A stretch of 64,000 nucleotides of DNA, taken from the NCBI RefSeq assembly GCF_042660285.1, contig NZ_JBHSTP010000004.1, positions 124,001-188,000 of the forward strand. The letters are read 5' to 3'. Below, in pieces: positions 1 through 7,913 of the stretch. Both the position numbers and the translations under genes were made by a program. The stretch is from Luethyella okanaganae. Its GTDB lineage: Bacteria; Actinomycetota; Actinomycetes; Actinomycetales; Microbacteriaceae. The number at the start of each line of letters is the position of its first letter. Positions within the stretch are counted from its first letter, which is position 1. The notes below the pieces were generated by a model that saw only the letters and a program-made list of their open reading frames with translations, was not told the origin of the DNA and ran no database searches.

Positions 1-898
1 GGCCGAGGTATCCTGCGACGAAGCAGGCGACCCCGAGATACACAAGGATTCCGACGTGCTTCATGCGCACGGCGAGCACCGGGACGAGCAGCCCGGCCGG
101 GAAACCCATCGCCGCGTACAGCGCAAGCAGCGCCCCGGCCTGCGCCGGGGTCTGTTCGGCGGAGTCCGTCAGAAGCATAGGAAGCCATGCGAACATCGCA
201 TAGGCATTGATCGATGACACCGCGAAGACGATCGCGAGCGACCAGCCGATCGAGGAGTGCCACACCTTTCCGATGAGCGCGGGCTCTGCCTCCTCGGGCA
301 GTTCGGACTTCTCCCCCGTGCGGTGGCAGATGGCGAGCGCCACCCACGGGGCGAGTGCGACCAAGCCGACGATCGCCCACATCGCGAGGGAGACGCGCCA
401 GCCTGCTGCCTCGGCGACAGGGACGGCGACGAGAGGCGGCACGAAGGCGCTGATCGAGAGCATGGTCGCATAGAGGGTTGTCATGAGCCCGACACGATCC
501 GGGAAGTACTTCTTGACGAGGGGTGGCAGCAGCACGTTGACGACTCCGAGGCCCGCGAAGGTCACGGCGCTGCCGATGAGCAGCCACGGGAGCCCGCCGG
601 CCGCACCCCGCAGCACGTGCCCGACGAGGATAGCACCGAGCGCCACGATGAGCACGGCCTCGAGGCCGAACCGCCGGGTGAAGACGGGCGAGAAGATGCC
701 GAAGACGGCGAAGCACACCGGAGGAAGCATGCCGAGCACGCCGAGTGCCGCCGCCGACAGCGGGATGTCCGCCCCGATCTCGGGAACGATGGGCGAGAGT
801 GCCGCAACCGCCGTTCGCAGGTTGGCGGCGACGAACAGGATGCCGAGGAGGGCGAGCGTCCGCCCCGCCCAGAGTGGTCGAGCGGAAGGGACGGTCAC
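1..898 (-). CDS. CynX/NimT-like MFS permease, 3' end cut by window
   Basis: The frame is open from a GTG at 898 to the window edge, giving about 299 residues without a stop. The protein is a chain of hydrophobic helices and starts VTVPSARPLWAGRTLALLGI. The segment AANLRTAVAALSPIVPEI is typical of the cyanate/2-nitroimidazole permease branch of the major facilitator superfamily, which exports or imports small anions or drugs. An in-frame TAG lies four codons upstream of the GTG, so the start is well bounded, and TAGACT sits six bases before it. The gene follows ribF on the same strand after 58 bp. The substrate cannot be told from sequence, and the C-terminal helices lie outside the window. 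Confidence 0.8.
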   Translation of the reverse strand, partial: MTVPSARPLWAGRTLALLGILFVAANLRTAVAALSPIVPEIGADIPLSAAALGVLGMLPPVCFAVFGIFSPVFTRRFGLEAVLIVALGAILVGHVLRGAAGGLPWLLIGSAVTFAGLGVVNVLLPPLVKKYFPDRVGLMTTLYATMLSISAFVPPLVAVPVAEAAGWRVSLAMWAIVGLVALAPWVALAICHRTGEKSELPEEAEPALIGKVWHSSIGWSLAIVFAVSSINAYAMFAWLPMLLTDSAEQTPAQAGALLALYAAMGFPAGLLVPVLAVRMKHVGILVYLGVACFVAGYLG

Positions 899-904
899 CG
901 CACA

Positions 905-910
905 AGTCTA
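905..910 (-). promoter_or_regulatory. -10 box TAGACT, leaderless start of CynX-like gene
   Basis: TAGACT on the minus strand ends six bases before the GTG at 898, so transcription would begin at or next to the start codon. There is no purine-rich ribosome binding site in between. Confidence 0.5.
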
Positions 911-956
911 TTCGCCGGCCTCAGGCCCAAAGCGACACGATCGAGACCGCCGGACG

Positions 957-1892
957 TCACGCCTCGGCGAGGATGCCACGCACGCGCTCGACGTCGTCCC
1001 GGATCTGCTCGACGAGCGGCTCGATGCCTGAGAAGGCGGCCATCCCGCGGATCCGCTCGGCGAACTCCACCGCGACGAGGTGATCGTAGAGATCCAGATC
1101 TTCGTCGAGCACATAGGCCTCGACCTGCTTCTGCGGCACGTCTTCGAACGTGGGGTTGTTGCCGACGGAGACCGCGGCCGGGTAGCGTACCCCCCCGTCG
1201 ACGAGCCAGCCCGCATAGACGCCGTCGGCCGGAATAAGCCCCTCGGACTGCGGTGAGAGGTTCGCGGTCGGATAGCCGAGCTGGCGCCCGCGTGCCGCTC
1301 CGTGCACGACGACTCCTCGCACTGCCGGGACATGGCCGAGCAGGTTCGCGGCCGCTACGACATCGCCCGCATCCAGCAGCTCGCGGATCCAGGTCGACGA
1401 AACGCGCCGAGCGTCGTCCGGGCGCACGTCGTCGATCACGTGCACGACGAAACCATGTCGTTCGCCGAGCGTGCGCAACGTCTCGACGGTACCTGCACCA
1501 CGAGCGCCGAACCGGAAATCGGCGCCGACGAGAACGTGGCGTGCATGCAGGGACCTGACGAGGATGCCCTCGACGAAGTCGACGGGAGGTAGCGACGAGA
1601 GCGCCTCGTCGAAGGCCAGCACAAGGGTCGCGTCGACGCCGGTCTCCGCCAGCAGATCGAGTTTCTGCTGCGTGCTCACGAGCGCGGTCGGGCAGTCTTC
1701 GGGCGAGAGCAGTGCGAGCGGATGCCGGTCGAAAGTGACGATGACGGATGTCAGCCCGTCACGTCCGGCGATCCCGATCAGCTCGCGGATGACCGCGCGG
1801 TGACCGGCGTGGACGCCGTCGAACTTTCCGATGCTGACGGCGGACTCCCCCCAACCGTCGGGGACCTCCCCGACACCGTAGAACGCCCTCAC
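957..1892 (-). CDS. ribF: bifunctional riboflavin kinase / FAD synthetase
   Basis: RibF phosphorylates riboflavin to FMN and then adenylylates it to FAD in the cytoplasm. The N-terminal nucleotidyltransferase half carries the (H/K)FDGVHAGH nucleotide-binding motif at about residues 23–31. The C-terminal flavokinase half carries RGRQLGYPTANL at about residue 190. The protein is 311 residues, the usual family length. GTG at 1892 was chosen because it overlaps the stop of the upstream gene in a GTGA, and because the frame upstream of it lacks family-like sequence. It is the last gene of the truB operon. The truB–ribF association is common in bacteria. Confidence 0.95.
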   Translation of the reverse strand: MRAFYGVGEVPDGWGESAVSIGKFDGVHAGHRAVIRELIGIAGRDGLTSVIVTFDRHPLALLSPEDCPTALVSTQQKLDLLAETGVDATLVLAFDEALSSLPPVDFVEGILVRSLHARHVLVGADFRFGARGAGTVETLRTLGERHGFVVHVIDDVRPDDARRVSSTWIRELLDAGDVVAAANLLGHVPAVRGVVVHGAARGRQLGYPTANLSPQSEGLIPADGVYAGWLVDGGVRYPAAVSVGNNPTFEDVPQKQVEAYVLDEDLDLYDHLVAVEFAERIRGMAAFSGIEPLVEQIRDDVERVRGILAEA

Positions 1893-2362
1893 GCGCGCAC
1901 CGCACCCGGTCCGGCCGCGGTGTTCGCCGTCGCCGGAACATTCGGCCGGTGCTTCGCCAGCCACCACATGCCGAGCGCCGGCAGCAGCAGAGGCACGAAC
2001 AGGTATCCGCGCCCGAACACCGACCAGACGGTGTCATGCGGGAAGAGCTCTGGGTTGACCAGGCTGAGCGTTCCGACGACGAGCACGCCGACCGCCTCGA
2101 AGCCGATCGTCAGCCAGGCGACGCGGTACCACACCCTCGCACGCGCGACGAGGGCGACGGTCGCCACGATGTAGACGACAGCAGCGAGTGCGGAGAGCGA
2201 GTATGCGAGGGGCGCTTCGTCGAACCTCGTCGCGGTCTGCACGAAGGAGCGGCCGGTGGCCGCGAGGGCGAGGATGCCGTAGACGACGATGAGGACGCGG
2301 CCTACCCCGCTCACGCGGGGTCGCGCATCCGTGTCGGTTCGCGTGTTCTCGAGCTCAGTCAT
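1889..2362 (-). CDS. conserved membrane protein, unknown function
   Basis: 157 residues with about four hydrophobic segments (for example VLIVVYGILALAATG and LFVPLLLPALGMWWLA). The N-terminus is polar, with several Asp/Arg/Thr, and so is the tail. The start is ATG at 2362; a TTG immediately before it is possible. The stop overlaps the ribF start by four bases, so the two genes are translationally coupled. No catalytic motif is visible. It belongs to the small membrane proteins that sit between truB and ribF in this operon and may be lineage-specific. I do not recognise a function. Confidence 0.75.
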   Translation of the reverse strand: MTELENTRTDTDARPRVSGVGRVLIVVYGILALAATGRSFVQTATRFDEAPLAYSLSALAAVVYIVATVALVARARVWYRVAWLTIGFEAVGVLVVGTLSLVNPELFPHDTVWSVFGRGYLFVPLLLPALGMWWLAKHRPNVPATANTAAGPGAVRA

Positions 2363-2387
2363 CAAGGGTCAATTATCGCAGCAGACG

Positions 2388-2756
2388 CTAGACCGTCTGC
2401 ACCGTCCAGATCTGCAGCATGCGATAGAGCATGACGGCGACGGCGAGCGCCGCGACACCGAGGATGACCGTGCTCCAACGGCTGCGTTCGAGCAGCGCCC
2501 AGAAGCCCGCCGCGACAGGCAGCAGGATCGCAGAGACGAGGTAGGTGTAGAACTCGAGCACGCTGCCGGTCGCCGTGTTGCCGACAGCCGGGGCGACGAC
2601 CGCGACGAGCAGCTGCGCGACGAGCAGGATCTCGACCAGGGCGACGGCACCCATGCTGAGATCGTTGGGGGCCCGCCCGGCAAGCCCGAGGGTCATGCAG
2701 AGAAGGCCAGCCGAGAGGGCCACCCCGATCTGGACATAGGCGAACCAGTCGATCAC
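2388..2756 (-). CDS. small membrane protein, unknown function
   Basis: 122 residues with four predicted transmembrane helices and short loops: WFAYVQIGVALSAGLLCM, LVEILLVAQLLVAVVAPAVG, YLVSAILLPVAAGFWALL and STVILGVAALAVAVMLY. GTG at 2756 is the start because it overlaps the truB stop in a GTGA, as at other junctions in this genome. The next gene starts 25 bp after its stop. The size and topology suit a small integral membrane protein, but no function can be assigned. Confidence 0.7.
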   Translation of the reverse strand: MIDWFAYVQIGVALSAGLLCMTLGLAGRAPNDLSMGAVALVEILLVAQLLVAVVAPAVGNTATGSVLEFYTYLVSAILLPVAAGFWALLERSRWSTVILGVAALAVAVMLYRMLQIWTVQTV

Positions 2757-3715
2757 AGGGTGCCATCCTCCTCGGGCGTCCGCCCAGATGCCGGTCGGAC
2801 GGGACGCGCGTTCGCAGGTTCGGCAGCCGCCGCGTCCGACGGAAAGTTGACGACGGACTTTCCGCTGCCACCGCGGAGCTCGATCAGACCGATCAGTCGG
2901 CCGTCGAGCGCGATCGCGGCGCGCAAGCCGACGTCCGGAGTCTCGGCGACCTCGATCCTCTTGCCGTGCCCGAGGTCGACCGCCTGTTGCGCATCGAGGT
3001 CGTAACGGCCGAAGAGCCTCTCCCCGACCCCGGCGGGGGCCAGAAGAGCCGCCTCGATGTCGAGGCCGTCGAGCGAGTGGGTCTCCGAGATCGAGAACGG
3101 TCCGATACGCGTGCGGCACAGGCTCGTGAGGTGGCCGCCGACGCCGAGCGTCGCGCCGAGGTCCCGGGCGAGCGCCCGGATGTACGTGCCGGATGAGCAT
3201 TCGACGCGCACCTCGAGGTCGAGGTAGCCGTCCACAGCCGTCGACGAGAGGAGCTCGAAAGCCGAGACCGTCACCGGGCGGGCGGCGAGCCGCACCTGCT
3301 CGCCGGCCCGAACGCGCGCATAGGCGCGCCTGCCGTCGACCTTGATCGCGCTCACCGTGCTCGGGACCTGTTCGATGTCTCCGGTTAACCTGGCGATCCC
3401 ATTCAGGATGGCTGCTTCGGCAACGGCGCCGACGGCCACGGCAGGGGCCGGTTCGAGCAGTTCGCCTTCTGCATCGTCCGTCGTCGATGCGACCCCGAGC
3501 CGGATGGTCGCTCGGTATTCCTTGTCGAGTCCGACGATGTAGGTGAGCAAGCGCGTCGAGCTGTCGACGCCCAGGACGAGCAGCCCGGTCGCCATCGGAT
3601 CAAGCGTGCCGGCGTGACCGACCTTGCGGGTCCCCGCGAGACGGCGGGTGCGCGCGACGACATCGTGACTGGTCCAGCCCTGCGGCTTGTCGAGAAGCAG
3701 AATGCCGCTGGTCAC
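2753..3715 (-). CDS. truB: tRNA pseudouridine-55 synthase
   Basis: TruB isomerises U55 to pseudouridine in the T-loop of tRNAs. The catalytic motif GHAGTLDPMATGLL is at about residues 34–47 with the active-site Asp, and the opening GILLLDKPQGWTSHDVV is typical of the family. The protein has 320 residues, in the family range, with a C-terminal extension ending in a Pro/Glu-rich tail. The start is GTG at 3715, six bases after a TAGCCT hexamer. It heads a four-gene operon with two membrane proteins and ribF. Here it is separated from rbfA by about 6.7 kb of unrelated genes. Confidence 0.95.
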   Translation of the reverse strand: MTSGILLLDKPQGWTSHDVVARTRRLAGTRKVGHAGTLDPMATGLLVLGVDSSTRLLTYIVGLDKEYRATIRLGVASTTDDAEGELLEPAPAVAVGAVAEAAILNGIARLTGDIEQVPSTVSAIKVDGRRAYARVRAGEQVRLAARPVTVSAFELLSSTAVDGYLDLEVRVECSSGTYIRALARDLGATLGVGGHLTSLCRTRIGPFSISETHSLDGLDIEAALLAPAGVGERLFGRYDLDAQQAVDLGHGKRIEVAETPDVGLRAAIALDGRLIGLIELRGGSGKSVVNFPSDAAAAEPANARPVRPASGRTPEEDGTL

Positions 3716-3721
3716 GGGTTC

Positions 3722-3727
3722 AGGCTA
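3722..3727 (-). promoter_or_regulatory. -10 box TAGCCT, leaderless start of truB
   Basis: TAGCCT on the minus strand, then six bases, then the truB GTG at 3715. It would drive the truB–ribF operon. Confidence 0.5.
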
Positions 3728-3780
3728 TCACCGGCCGAGAGGACGACCATCGCGCCGACGCGGGATGGACCGCCTTGCGA

Positions 3781-4683
3781 TCACGGTGAACCCGACACTC
3801 CGAGAACGAGATCGAGCTTGGTGCTGAAGGTGCACTCCATGAGTTCTCTGGCCGCCTCGTCATCGTCGAAGACGTCGGGCAGGCGGAGCGCGAGCAGCGT
3901 GTTGAACAGCATTCCCGCGGCGAGAAACTCTCGCACCTCGTCCGGGGAGAATCCGGCCTCGTCGCGCAGGATGTGATACGTCGCGAGGAAGCCGGCGCGT
4001 GCGCGGGGTCCAATGGCCGGGTCGTGTCCCGTGATGAAGGCCTGCATGAGCGCGAGTAGTATCCCACGGTCCTCGATGAGGTCGACATAGGCGAACCCCA
4101 GGCGCCGGGCGAGACCCGCCTGCCCGTCATCCGCCGACGTCTCTGCGATCACGCCCCGGAAGCGCGCGGCGAGCTTGTTCTGTGCCCGCTCGATCACCTC
4201 GAGGAAGAGCTTCTCCTTGGTGCCGAAGAGGCGCACGACGTAGGGCTGGCTGATTCCGGCCGCCTGCGCGACCTGGTCCGTCGTCGCTCCGGCATAGCCG
4301 CGCTCTCCGAACACCTTGCTCGCCTCTGCGAGAATCTGCTCCCGGCGCTGGGCGGCGGGGATCCGCTCACCGGCGCCAGGCTTCTCGTCAGGCTTCTCGT
4401 CAGGCTTCTCGTCAGGCTTCTCGTCAGGCTTCTCGTCAGGCTTCTCGTCAGGCTTCTCGTCAGGCTTCTCGTCAGNNNNNNNNNNNNNNNNNNNNNNNNN
4501 NNNNNNNNNNNNNNNNNNNNNNNNNNNNNNNNNNNNNNNNNNNNNNNNNNNNNNNNNNNNNNNNNNNNNNNCGTCAGGCTTCTCGTCAGGCTTCTCGTCA
4601 GGCTTCTCGTCAGGCTTCTCGTCAGGCTTCTCGTCAGGCTTCTCGTCAGGCTTCTCGTCAGGCTTCTCGTACACGCTTGACAT
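3781..4683 (-). CDS. TetR/AcrR repressor with N-terminal KPDE repeat
   Basis: The C-terminal ~195 residues are a normal TetR regulator: a helix-turn-helix around GYAGATTDQVAQAAGISQPY, followed by RLFGTKEKLFLEVIERAQ and a ligand-binding core. Between the start (MSSVYEKPD) and the DNA-binding domain lies a highly charged array of KPDE tetrapeptides, at least 15 copies plus an assembly gap. No other start codon exists between array and domain, so the array is part of the protein. The divergent neighbour is an MFS pump, the classic repressor–efflux pair. Two palindromes in the short spacer are the likely operators. The true length is unknown because of the N run. Confidence 0.85.
   Translation of the reverse strand: MSSVYEKPDEKPDEKPDEKPDEKPDEKPDEKPDEKPDXXXXXXXXXXXXXXXXXXXXXXXXXXXXXXXXXDEKPDEKPDEKPDEKPDEKPDEKPDEKPDEKPGAGERIPAAQRREQILAEASKVFGERGYAGATTDQVAQAAGISQPYVVRLFGTKEKLFLEVIERAQNKLAARFRGVIAETSADDGQAGLARRLGFAYVDLIEDRGILLALMQAFITGHDPAIGPRARAGFLATYHILRDEAGFSPDEVREFLAAGMLFNTLLALRLPDVFDDDEAARELMECTFSTKLDLVLGVSGSP
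4381..4662. repeat. 12-bp tandem repeat coding for KPDE units, with gap
   Basis: The unit CTTCTCGTCAGG is repeated without visible variation from 4381 to 4475 and from 4572 to 4662. It codes for Lys-Pro-Asp-Glu on the minus strand. The period is a multiple of three, so copy-number changes alter linker length but not reading frame. Confidence 0.95.
4476..4571. other. assembly gap of 96 N inside the repeat
   Basis: 96 undetermined bases. The repeat phase on the two sides differs by six bases relative to a gap of this length. The real gap is therefore not exactly 96 bases if the array is perfect; 90 or 102 would restore phase. Confidence 0.98.
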
Positions 4684-4699
4684 GTTATCAGTCGATAAC
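4684..4699. promoter_or_regulatory. operator O1, palindrome next to tetR start
   Basis: GTTATC-AGTC-GATAAC is a perfect inverted repeat directly abutting the tetR start codon and overlapping its -10 region. It matches the second palindrome, 29 bp away, at 12 of 16 positions. Confidence 0.7.
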
Positions 4700-4724
4700 T
4701 AATCTGCATCATGTAATCATTCAA
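4696..4724 (-). promoter_or_regulatory. tetR promoter, TTGAAT-17-TAGTTA
   Basis: On the minus strand the -35-like TTGAAT (4719..4724) and -10-like TAGTTA (4696..4701) are separated by exactly 17 bp. O2 covers the -35 and O1 the -10, which suits autorepression. Confidence 0.5.
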
Positions 4725-4728
4725 TTAC
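4713..4728. promoter_or_regulatory. operator O2, second copy of the palindrome
   Basis: GTAATCATTCAATTAC, with inverted arms extending to TGTAAT/ATTACA at 4712..4729. It lies 17 bp before the GTG of the MFS gene and overlaps the tetR -35. It is related to O1, so both are likely sites for the same dimeric repressor. Confidence 0.65.
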
Positions 4729-4744
4729 AACAGTCAGGAATACC

Positions 4745-6241
4745 GTGAAACCCCTTCACCCGACGCGACGCGTGCCCATCTGGCTCGCGATCCTCGCAGC
4801 CTCCCTGCCGATGTTCATGGCGACGCTCGACAACCTCGTCGTGACCGGTGCCCTCCCGGTGATCAGCCACGATCTCTCGGCCTCGATCGAAGAGCTGCAG
4901 TGGGTGATGAACGCCTACGCCCTGAGCTTCGCCACCTTCATGCTCCTCGCCGTCGCGCTCGGCGACCGCTTCGGCCGCCGAACCGTCTTCCTCGTCGGAA
5001 TCGGCGTCTTCACCATCGCATCGGCGCTCTGCGCGCTCAGCCTCGAACCGTGGATGCTCATCGGCGCCCGCGCATTGCAAGGTGTCGGAGCCGCCGCCCT
5101 CATGCCCCTCTCGCTCACTCTGCTCGTCGGCTCCGTCAGTGACAGACTCCGACCCGCCGCGATCGGCATCTGGGGCGGAATCTCAGGCCTCGGGGTTGCT
5201 CTCGGCCCCCTCATCGGCGGCGCCGTCGTCGAGGGCTGGAACTGGCAAGCGATCTTCTGGCTCAACGTTCCTCTCGGCATCCTCTCGGTGCCGCTCGCAC
5301 TGCTCTCCCTGCCGCAGAGCTTCGGAGCGCGCGTGCGGGCCGACATCGTCGGAACCCTCTTCGCCGGGCTCGGCGTGCTAGGCCTCGTCTACGGAATCGT
5401 GCGCGGCAACGACGCAGGCTGGACGAGCGCCGAAGTGCTCGGCGCGCTCATCGGCGGCGGAGTCCTGCTCGGCGCCTTCCTCGTCTGGGAGACGCGCACG
5501 GATGCGCCGCTGCTCCCACTCCGTCTGTTCCGGGACCGGAGTTTCACTGTGGCGAATCTCGTCGGCGTGACCTTCAGCTTCGGCATCTTCGGCTCGATCT
5601 TCATCCTCATCCAGTTTCTCCAGATCGTGCAAGGACACACTCCGCTCGAGGCAGGCGTGATGACGATGCCGTGGACCCTCGCACCAATGATCGTCGCGCC
5701 TCTCACCGGAGTGTTTAGCCCCCGCACGGGAACCCGACTGCCGATCGTCATCGGGCTCGCCCTCCTCTGCGTCGCCATGTTCTGGCTCGCTGCGACGATG
5801 TCGGCGACCGTCGAGTACGGTGAGATGGTTCCCGCCTTCCTGCTCGCCGGTATCGGCATGGGCTTCGTGTTCGCACCGAGTTCGACCGCCGTGCTCGCGA
5901 ATATGGTTCCGGCCGACCATGCGAAGGCGTCCGGCACCAACTCGACGCTCCGCGAGATCGGCGTCGCCCTCGGTGTCGCAGTCCTTACCGCCGTCTTCAC
6001 CGGAGCCGGCGGCGAACTCACCCCGACGGGCTACGTAGATGCCGCCATCCCCGCGATCATGGTCGGCGCCGCCGTCCTCGGCGCGGCCGCCGTCGCCGCG
6101 ATCGCCCTGCCGTCGCGGCGCAGCGCTGCGCTTCGGACCGAGGCCTCCCGTGCTCGAACGATCGCGCATCCACCGGCATCCGTGGACGGCGAGCGCTCGG
6201 CCGTGGATCTCGATGCGGAGCTGACGACCGTCGAGATCTAG
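4745..6241 (+). CDS. MFS drug:H+ antiporter, DHA2 (EmrB/QacA) family
   Basis: 498 residues with 14 hydrophobic helices, the topology of the DHA2 multidrug antiporters. Motif A is seen as GDRFGRRTVF after helix 2. Motif C-like sequence GLGVALGPLIGGAVV is in helix 5, and LDNLVVTGALPVI resembles motif D1 of helix 1. It would export toxic organic compounds across the cytoplasmic membrane using the proton gradient. The start is GTG at 4745, 16 bp after the second operator palindrome. It is transcribed away from the TetR gene and probably induced when that repressor binds ligand. The substrate is not predictable. Confidence 0.9.
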   Translation: MKPLHPTRRVPIWLAILAASLPMFMATLDNLVVTGALPVISHDLSASIEELQWVMNAYALSFATFMLLAVALGDRFGRRTVFLVGIGVFTIASALCALSLEPWMLIGARALQGVGAAALMPLSLTLLVGSVSDRLRPAAIGIWGGISGLGVALGPLIGGAVVEGWNWQAIFWLNVPLGILSVPLALLSLPQSFGARVRADIVGTLFAGLGVLGLVYGIVRGNDAGWTSAEVLGALIGGGVLLGAFLVWETRTDAPLLPLRLFRDRSFTVANLVGVTFSFGIFGSIFILIQFLQIVQGHTPLEAGVMTMPWTLAPMIVAPLTGVFSPRTGTRLPIVIGLALLCVAMFWLAATMSATVEYGEMVPAFLLAGIGMGFVFAPSSTAVLANMVPADHAKASGTNSTLREIGVALGVAVLTAVFTGAGGELTPTGYVDAAIPAIMVGAAVLGAAAVAAIALPSRRSAALRTEASRARTIAHPPASVDGERSAVDLDAELTTVEI

Positions 6242-6244
6242 GCT
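6239..6244 (+). promoter_or_regulatory. -10 box TAGGCT, leaderless start of panE
   Basis: TAGGCT followed by six bases and the ATG at 6251. The first three bases are the stop codon of the MFS gene, so the promoter and the upstream coding end are fused. Confidence 0.5.
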
Positions 6245-6250
6245 GGAACG

Positions 6251-7246
6251 ATGAGGATCGCGGTCATCGGAGCAGGTGCGCTCGGCGGGACCTTCGCGGT
6301 GCTCCTTGCCCGTGCAGGGCACGAGGTGACCGTGACGGCGCGCGGTGCCGGTCTCGCGGCGATCCGCTCCGGCGGCATCCGCCTCGACGGCGGCTTCGGC
6401 GAGGCGCACGAATGGGTGCATGCCCTCGAACGACTCGACGAGACCCCAGAACTCGTGCTCGTGTGCACGAAGGCTCAGGATGCGGCTGCGGCGATCGACG
6501 ACAACGCGGCGGTCATCGACGGAGCATCCGTCATCGTCCTTCAGAACGGACTCGACGGCGTCGCGACCGCCGAACGCCTCCTGCCTCGATCGTCGTGCTT
6601 CGGGGCTCTCTCGATCATCGCCGCGAACTACACGGAACCTGGCCACGTCACGATCACGACGCCGGCATCCACCTACATCGGCCGCGGATCCGGACCCGTC
6701 GACGATGAGACCCGACGATGGCAGACACTGCTCTCGGCTGCCGCACCCGTCGTAGCGATCGACGACTTCGTCGGAGCGCAGTGGACGAAACTCGTCGTCA
6801 ACATGCTCAACGGCCTCCCCGCCGCCACCGGTCTGAGCGTTCAGACGGTCGTCGCCCATCGCGGCCTCCGTCGTATCATGACGGCGAGCATGCGCGAGGC
6901 GGTGCGGGTCGGAACAGCGCGTGGCATCCGCTTCGGAACACTGCAGGGTCTCGGGGATCGACGGCTCAGGCTCTTCGCCCGGCTGCCGATCTGGATCGGT
7001 CAACTGCTGCCGTTGCTCATGAAGGCGCGCATGGGCACTGTGCCCAACCTCGGTTCGACTCTGCAGAGCCTGCGACGCGGCCAACGCAGCGAAATCGACC
7101 ACCTCAACGGCGTCGTGGTGCGGGAAGGCTCGACTGTCGGCATCCCCACACCGGTCAATGCGGCGATCACCGCCATGGTGCACGAGGTCGAGGCGAGTGG
7201 GGTGCATCCGACACCGGACGCGGTCTCCGCTCGGATCCGGCTCTAG
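6251..7246 (+). CDS. panE: 2-dehydropantoate 2-reductase family protein
   Basis: This family reduces ketopantoate to pantoate with NADPH in pantothenate/CoA synthesis. The N-terminal Rossmann motif is VIGAGALGGTFAVLLARAGH. ASVIVLQNGLDG, WTKLVVNMLNGL (with the conserved Lys) and SEIDHLNG near the C-terminus are all family motifs. The protein has 331 residues, normal length. It starts ten bases after the MFS gene but appears to have its own leaderless promoter. Many ApbA/PanE paralogues act on other 2-keto acids, and no pantothenate gene is nearby, so the exact substrate is uncertain. The stop region is partly duplicated downstream. Confidence 0.85.
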   Translation: MRIAVIGAGALGGTFAVLLARAGHEVTVTARGAGLAAIRSGGIRLDGGFGEAHEWVHALERLDETPELVLVCTKAQDAAAAIDDNAAVIDGASVIVLQNGLDGVATAERLLPRSSCFGALSIIAANYTEPGHVTITTPASTYIGRGSGPVDDETRRWQTLLSAAAPVVAIDDFVGAQWTKLVVNMLNGLPAATGLSVQTVVAHRGLRRIMTASMREAVRVGTARGIRFGTLQGLGDRRLRLFARLPIWIGQLLPLLMKARMGTVPNLGSTLQSLRRGQRSEIDHLNGVVVREGSTVGIPTPVNAAITAMVHEVEASGVHPTPDAVSARIRL

Positions 7247-7276
7247 CGATGAGACGTCAGCAGATCCGGCTCTAGC
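7234..7276. repeat. 29-bp-period duplication across the panE stop codon
   Basis: GATCCGGCTCTAGC occurs at 7234..7247 and again at 7263..7276. The first copy contains the panE stop (TAG). Flanking bases (GAGACGTC / GAGGCGTC) continue the similarity. Confidence 0.8.
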
Positions 7277-7890
7277 TAAGAGGCGTCGGCGAGGAGACGT
7301 CGCGGCGCGGACGGCTCGTGGTTGTCGACGATGGCCGATGCCGCGGAACGCGGATTCGCGATCGAGAGGTACCGGCGGTCCGGAGCGCCTGCCACACCCT
7401 CAGCAGGCTCCGCGTCGAGCAGGATGCTGTAGTCCCAGAGATCCCGCAGCTCGGGCCGGTTGGCGAAGCGCCCGTCGACGATGAGCACCGCATCGGCCGG
7501 ACCCGTCTCCCACTTCGGAACCATGCGGGCGTCACGTGCGGGGTCGAAGGCTCTGGTAACGAATCCGGTGCTTCCCGAAAGCCGGAACGGGCCGATGAGG
7601 ACTCGGCGCAGCAACGAGTAGTCGAACCCGTAGCCGTAGTAGCGCTCGGGAGTGTCGGGCCCGAAGGCGTCCTGCTCGGCGCGGGATCGGTGGAAGAACT
7701 CCAGGCTCGCCCGGAACACCGCATGGCCGCGCTCGGCGAACACCGCCCCCAGGTCGTCCGCGAAGGCGGTCTTGCCCGAGCGCTCGACGCCGTCGACCGC
7801 CACGATCACGCGCCCGCGACCGTGATCGTGGGCGATCTCGGTCGCAAGGTCCCGCAGGAGCCGCACGCGTGGGGTCGAGACGAGTTCCAT
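7276..7890 (-). CDS. uridine kinase-like P-loop protein
   Basis: 204 residues. The Walker A motif is GVERSGKTAFADDL at about residues 35–48. ADAVLIVDGRFANRPELRDLWDYSILLD in the middle corresponds to the strand carrying the base-proximal Asp in uridine kinase/phosphoribulokinase-like proteins. It probably phosphorylates a nucleoside or small sugar-like substrate. Actinobacterial uridine-kinase-like proteins of this size are poorly characterised, so the name is by fold only. The start is ATG at 7890, six bases after TAGGCT, and the promoter overlaps that of the divergent mutY. Confidence 0.75.
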   Translation of the reverse strand: MELVSTPRVRLLRDLATEIAHDHGRGRVIVAVDGVERSGKTAFADDLGAVFAERGHAVFRASLEFFHRSRAEQDAFGPDTPERYYGYGFDYSLLRRVLIGPFRLSGSTGFVTRAFDPARDARMVPKWETGPADAVLIVDGRFANRPELRDLWDYSILLDAEPAEGVAGAPDRRYLSIANPRSAASAIVDNHEPSAPRRLLADAS

Positions 7891-7896
7891 GGTGCG

Positions 7897-7906
7897 AGCC
7901 TACGCT
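7897..7906. promoter_or_regulatory. overlapping divergent -10 boxes, kinase-like gene and mutY
   Basis: On the minus strand TAGGCT (7897..7902) lies six bases before the ATG at 7890. On the plus strand TACGCT (7901..7906) lies seven bases before the ATG at 7914. The two hexamers share two bases, so polymerase can serve only one gene at a time. Confidence 0.55.
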
Positions 7907-7913
7907 GGAGGTG

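Noticed and set aside
4381..4662. Possible CRISPR-like array
   Set aside because: The units are contiguous with no unique spacers; it is a minisatellite.
5378..7207. 609-codon open frame on the minus strand
   Set aside because: It lies antisense to the MFS and panE genes, both well supported; composition is His/Arg/Asp-rich without a domain.
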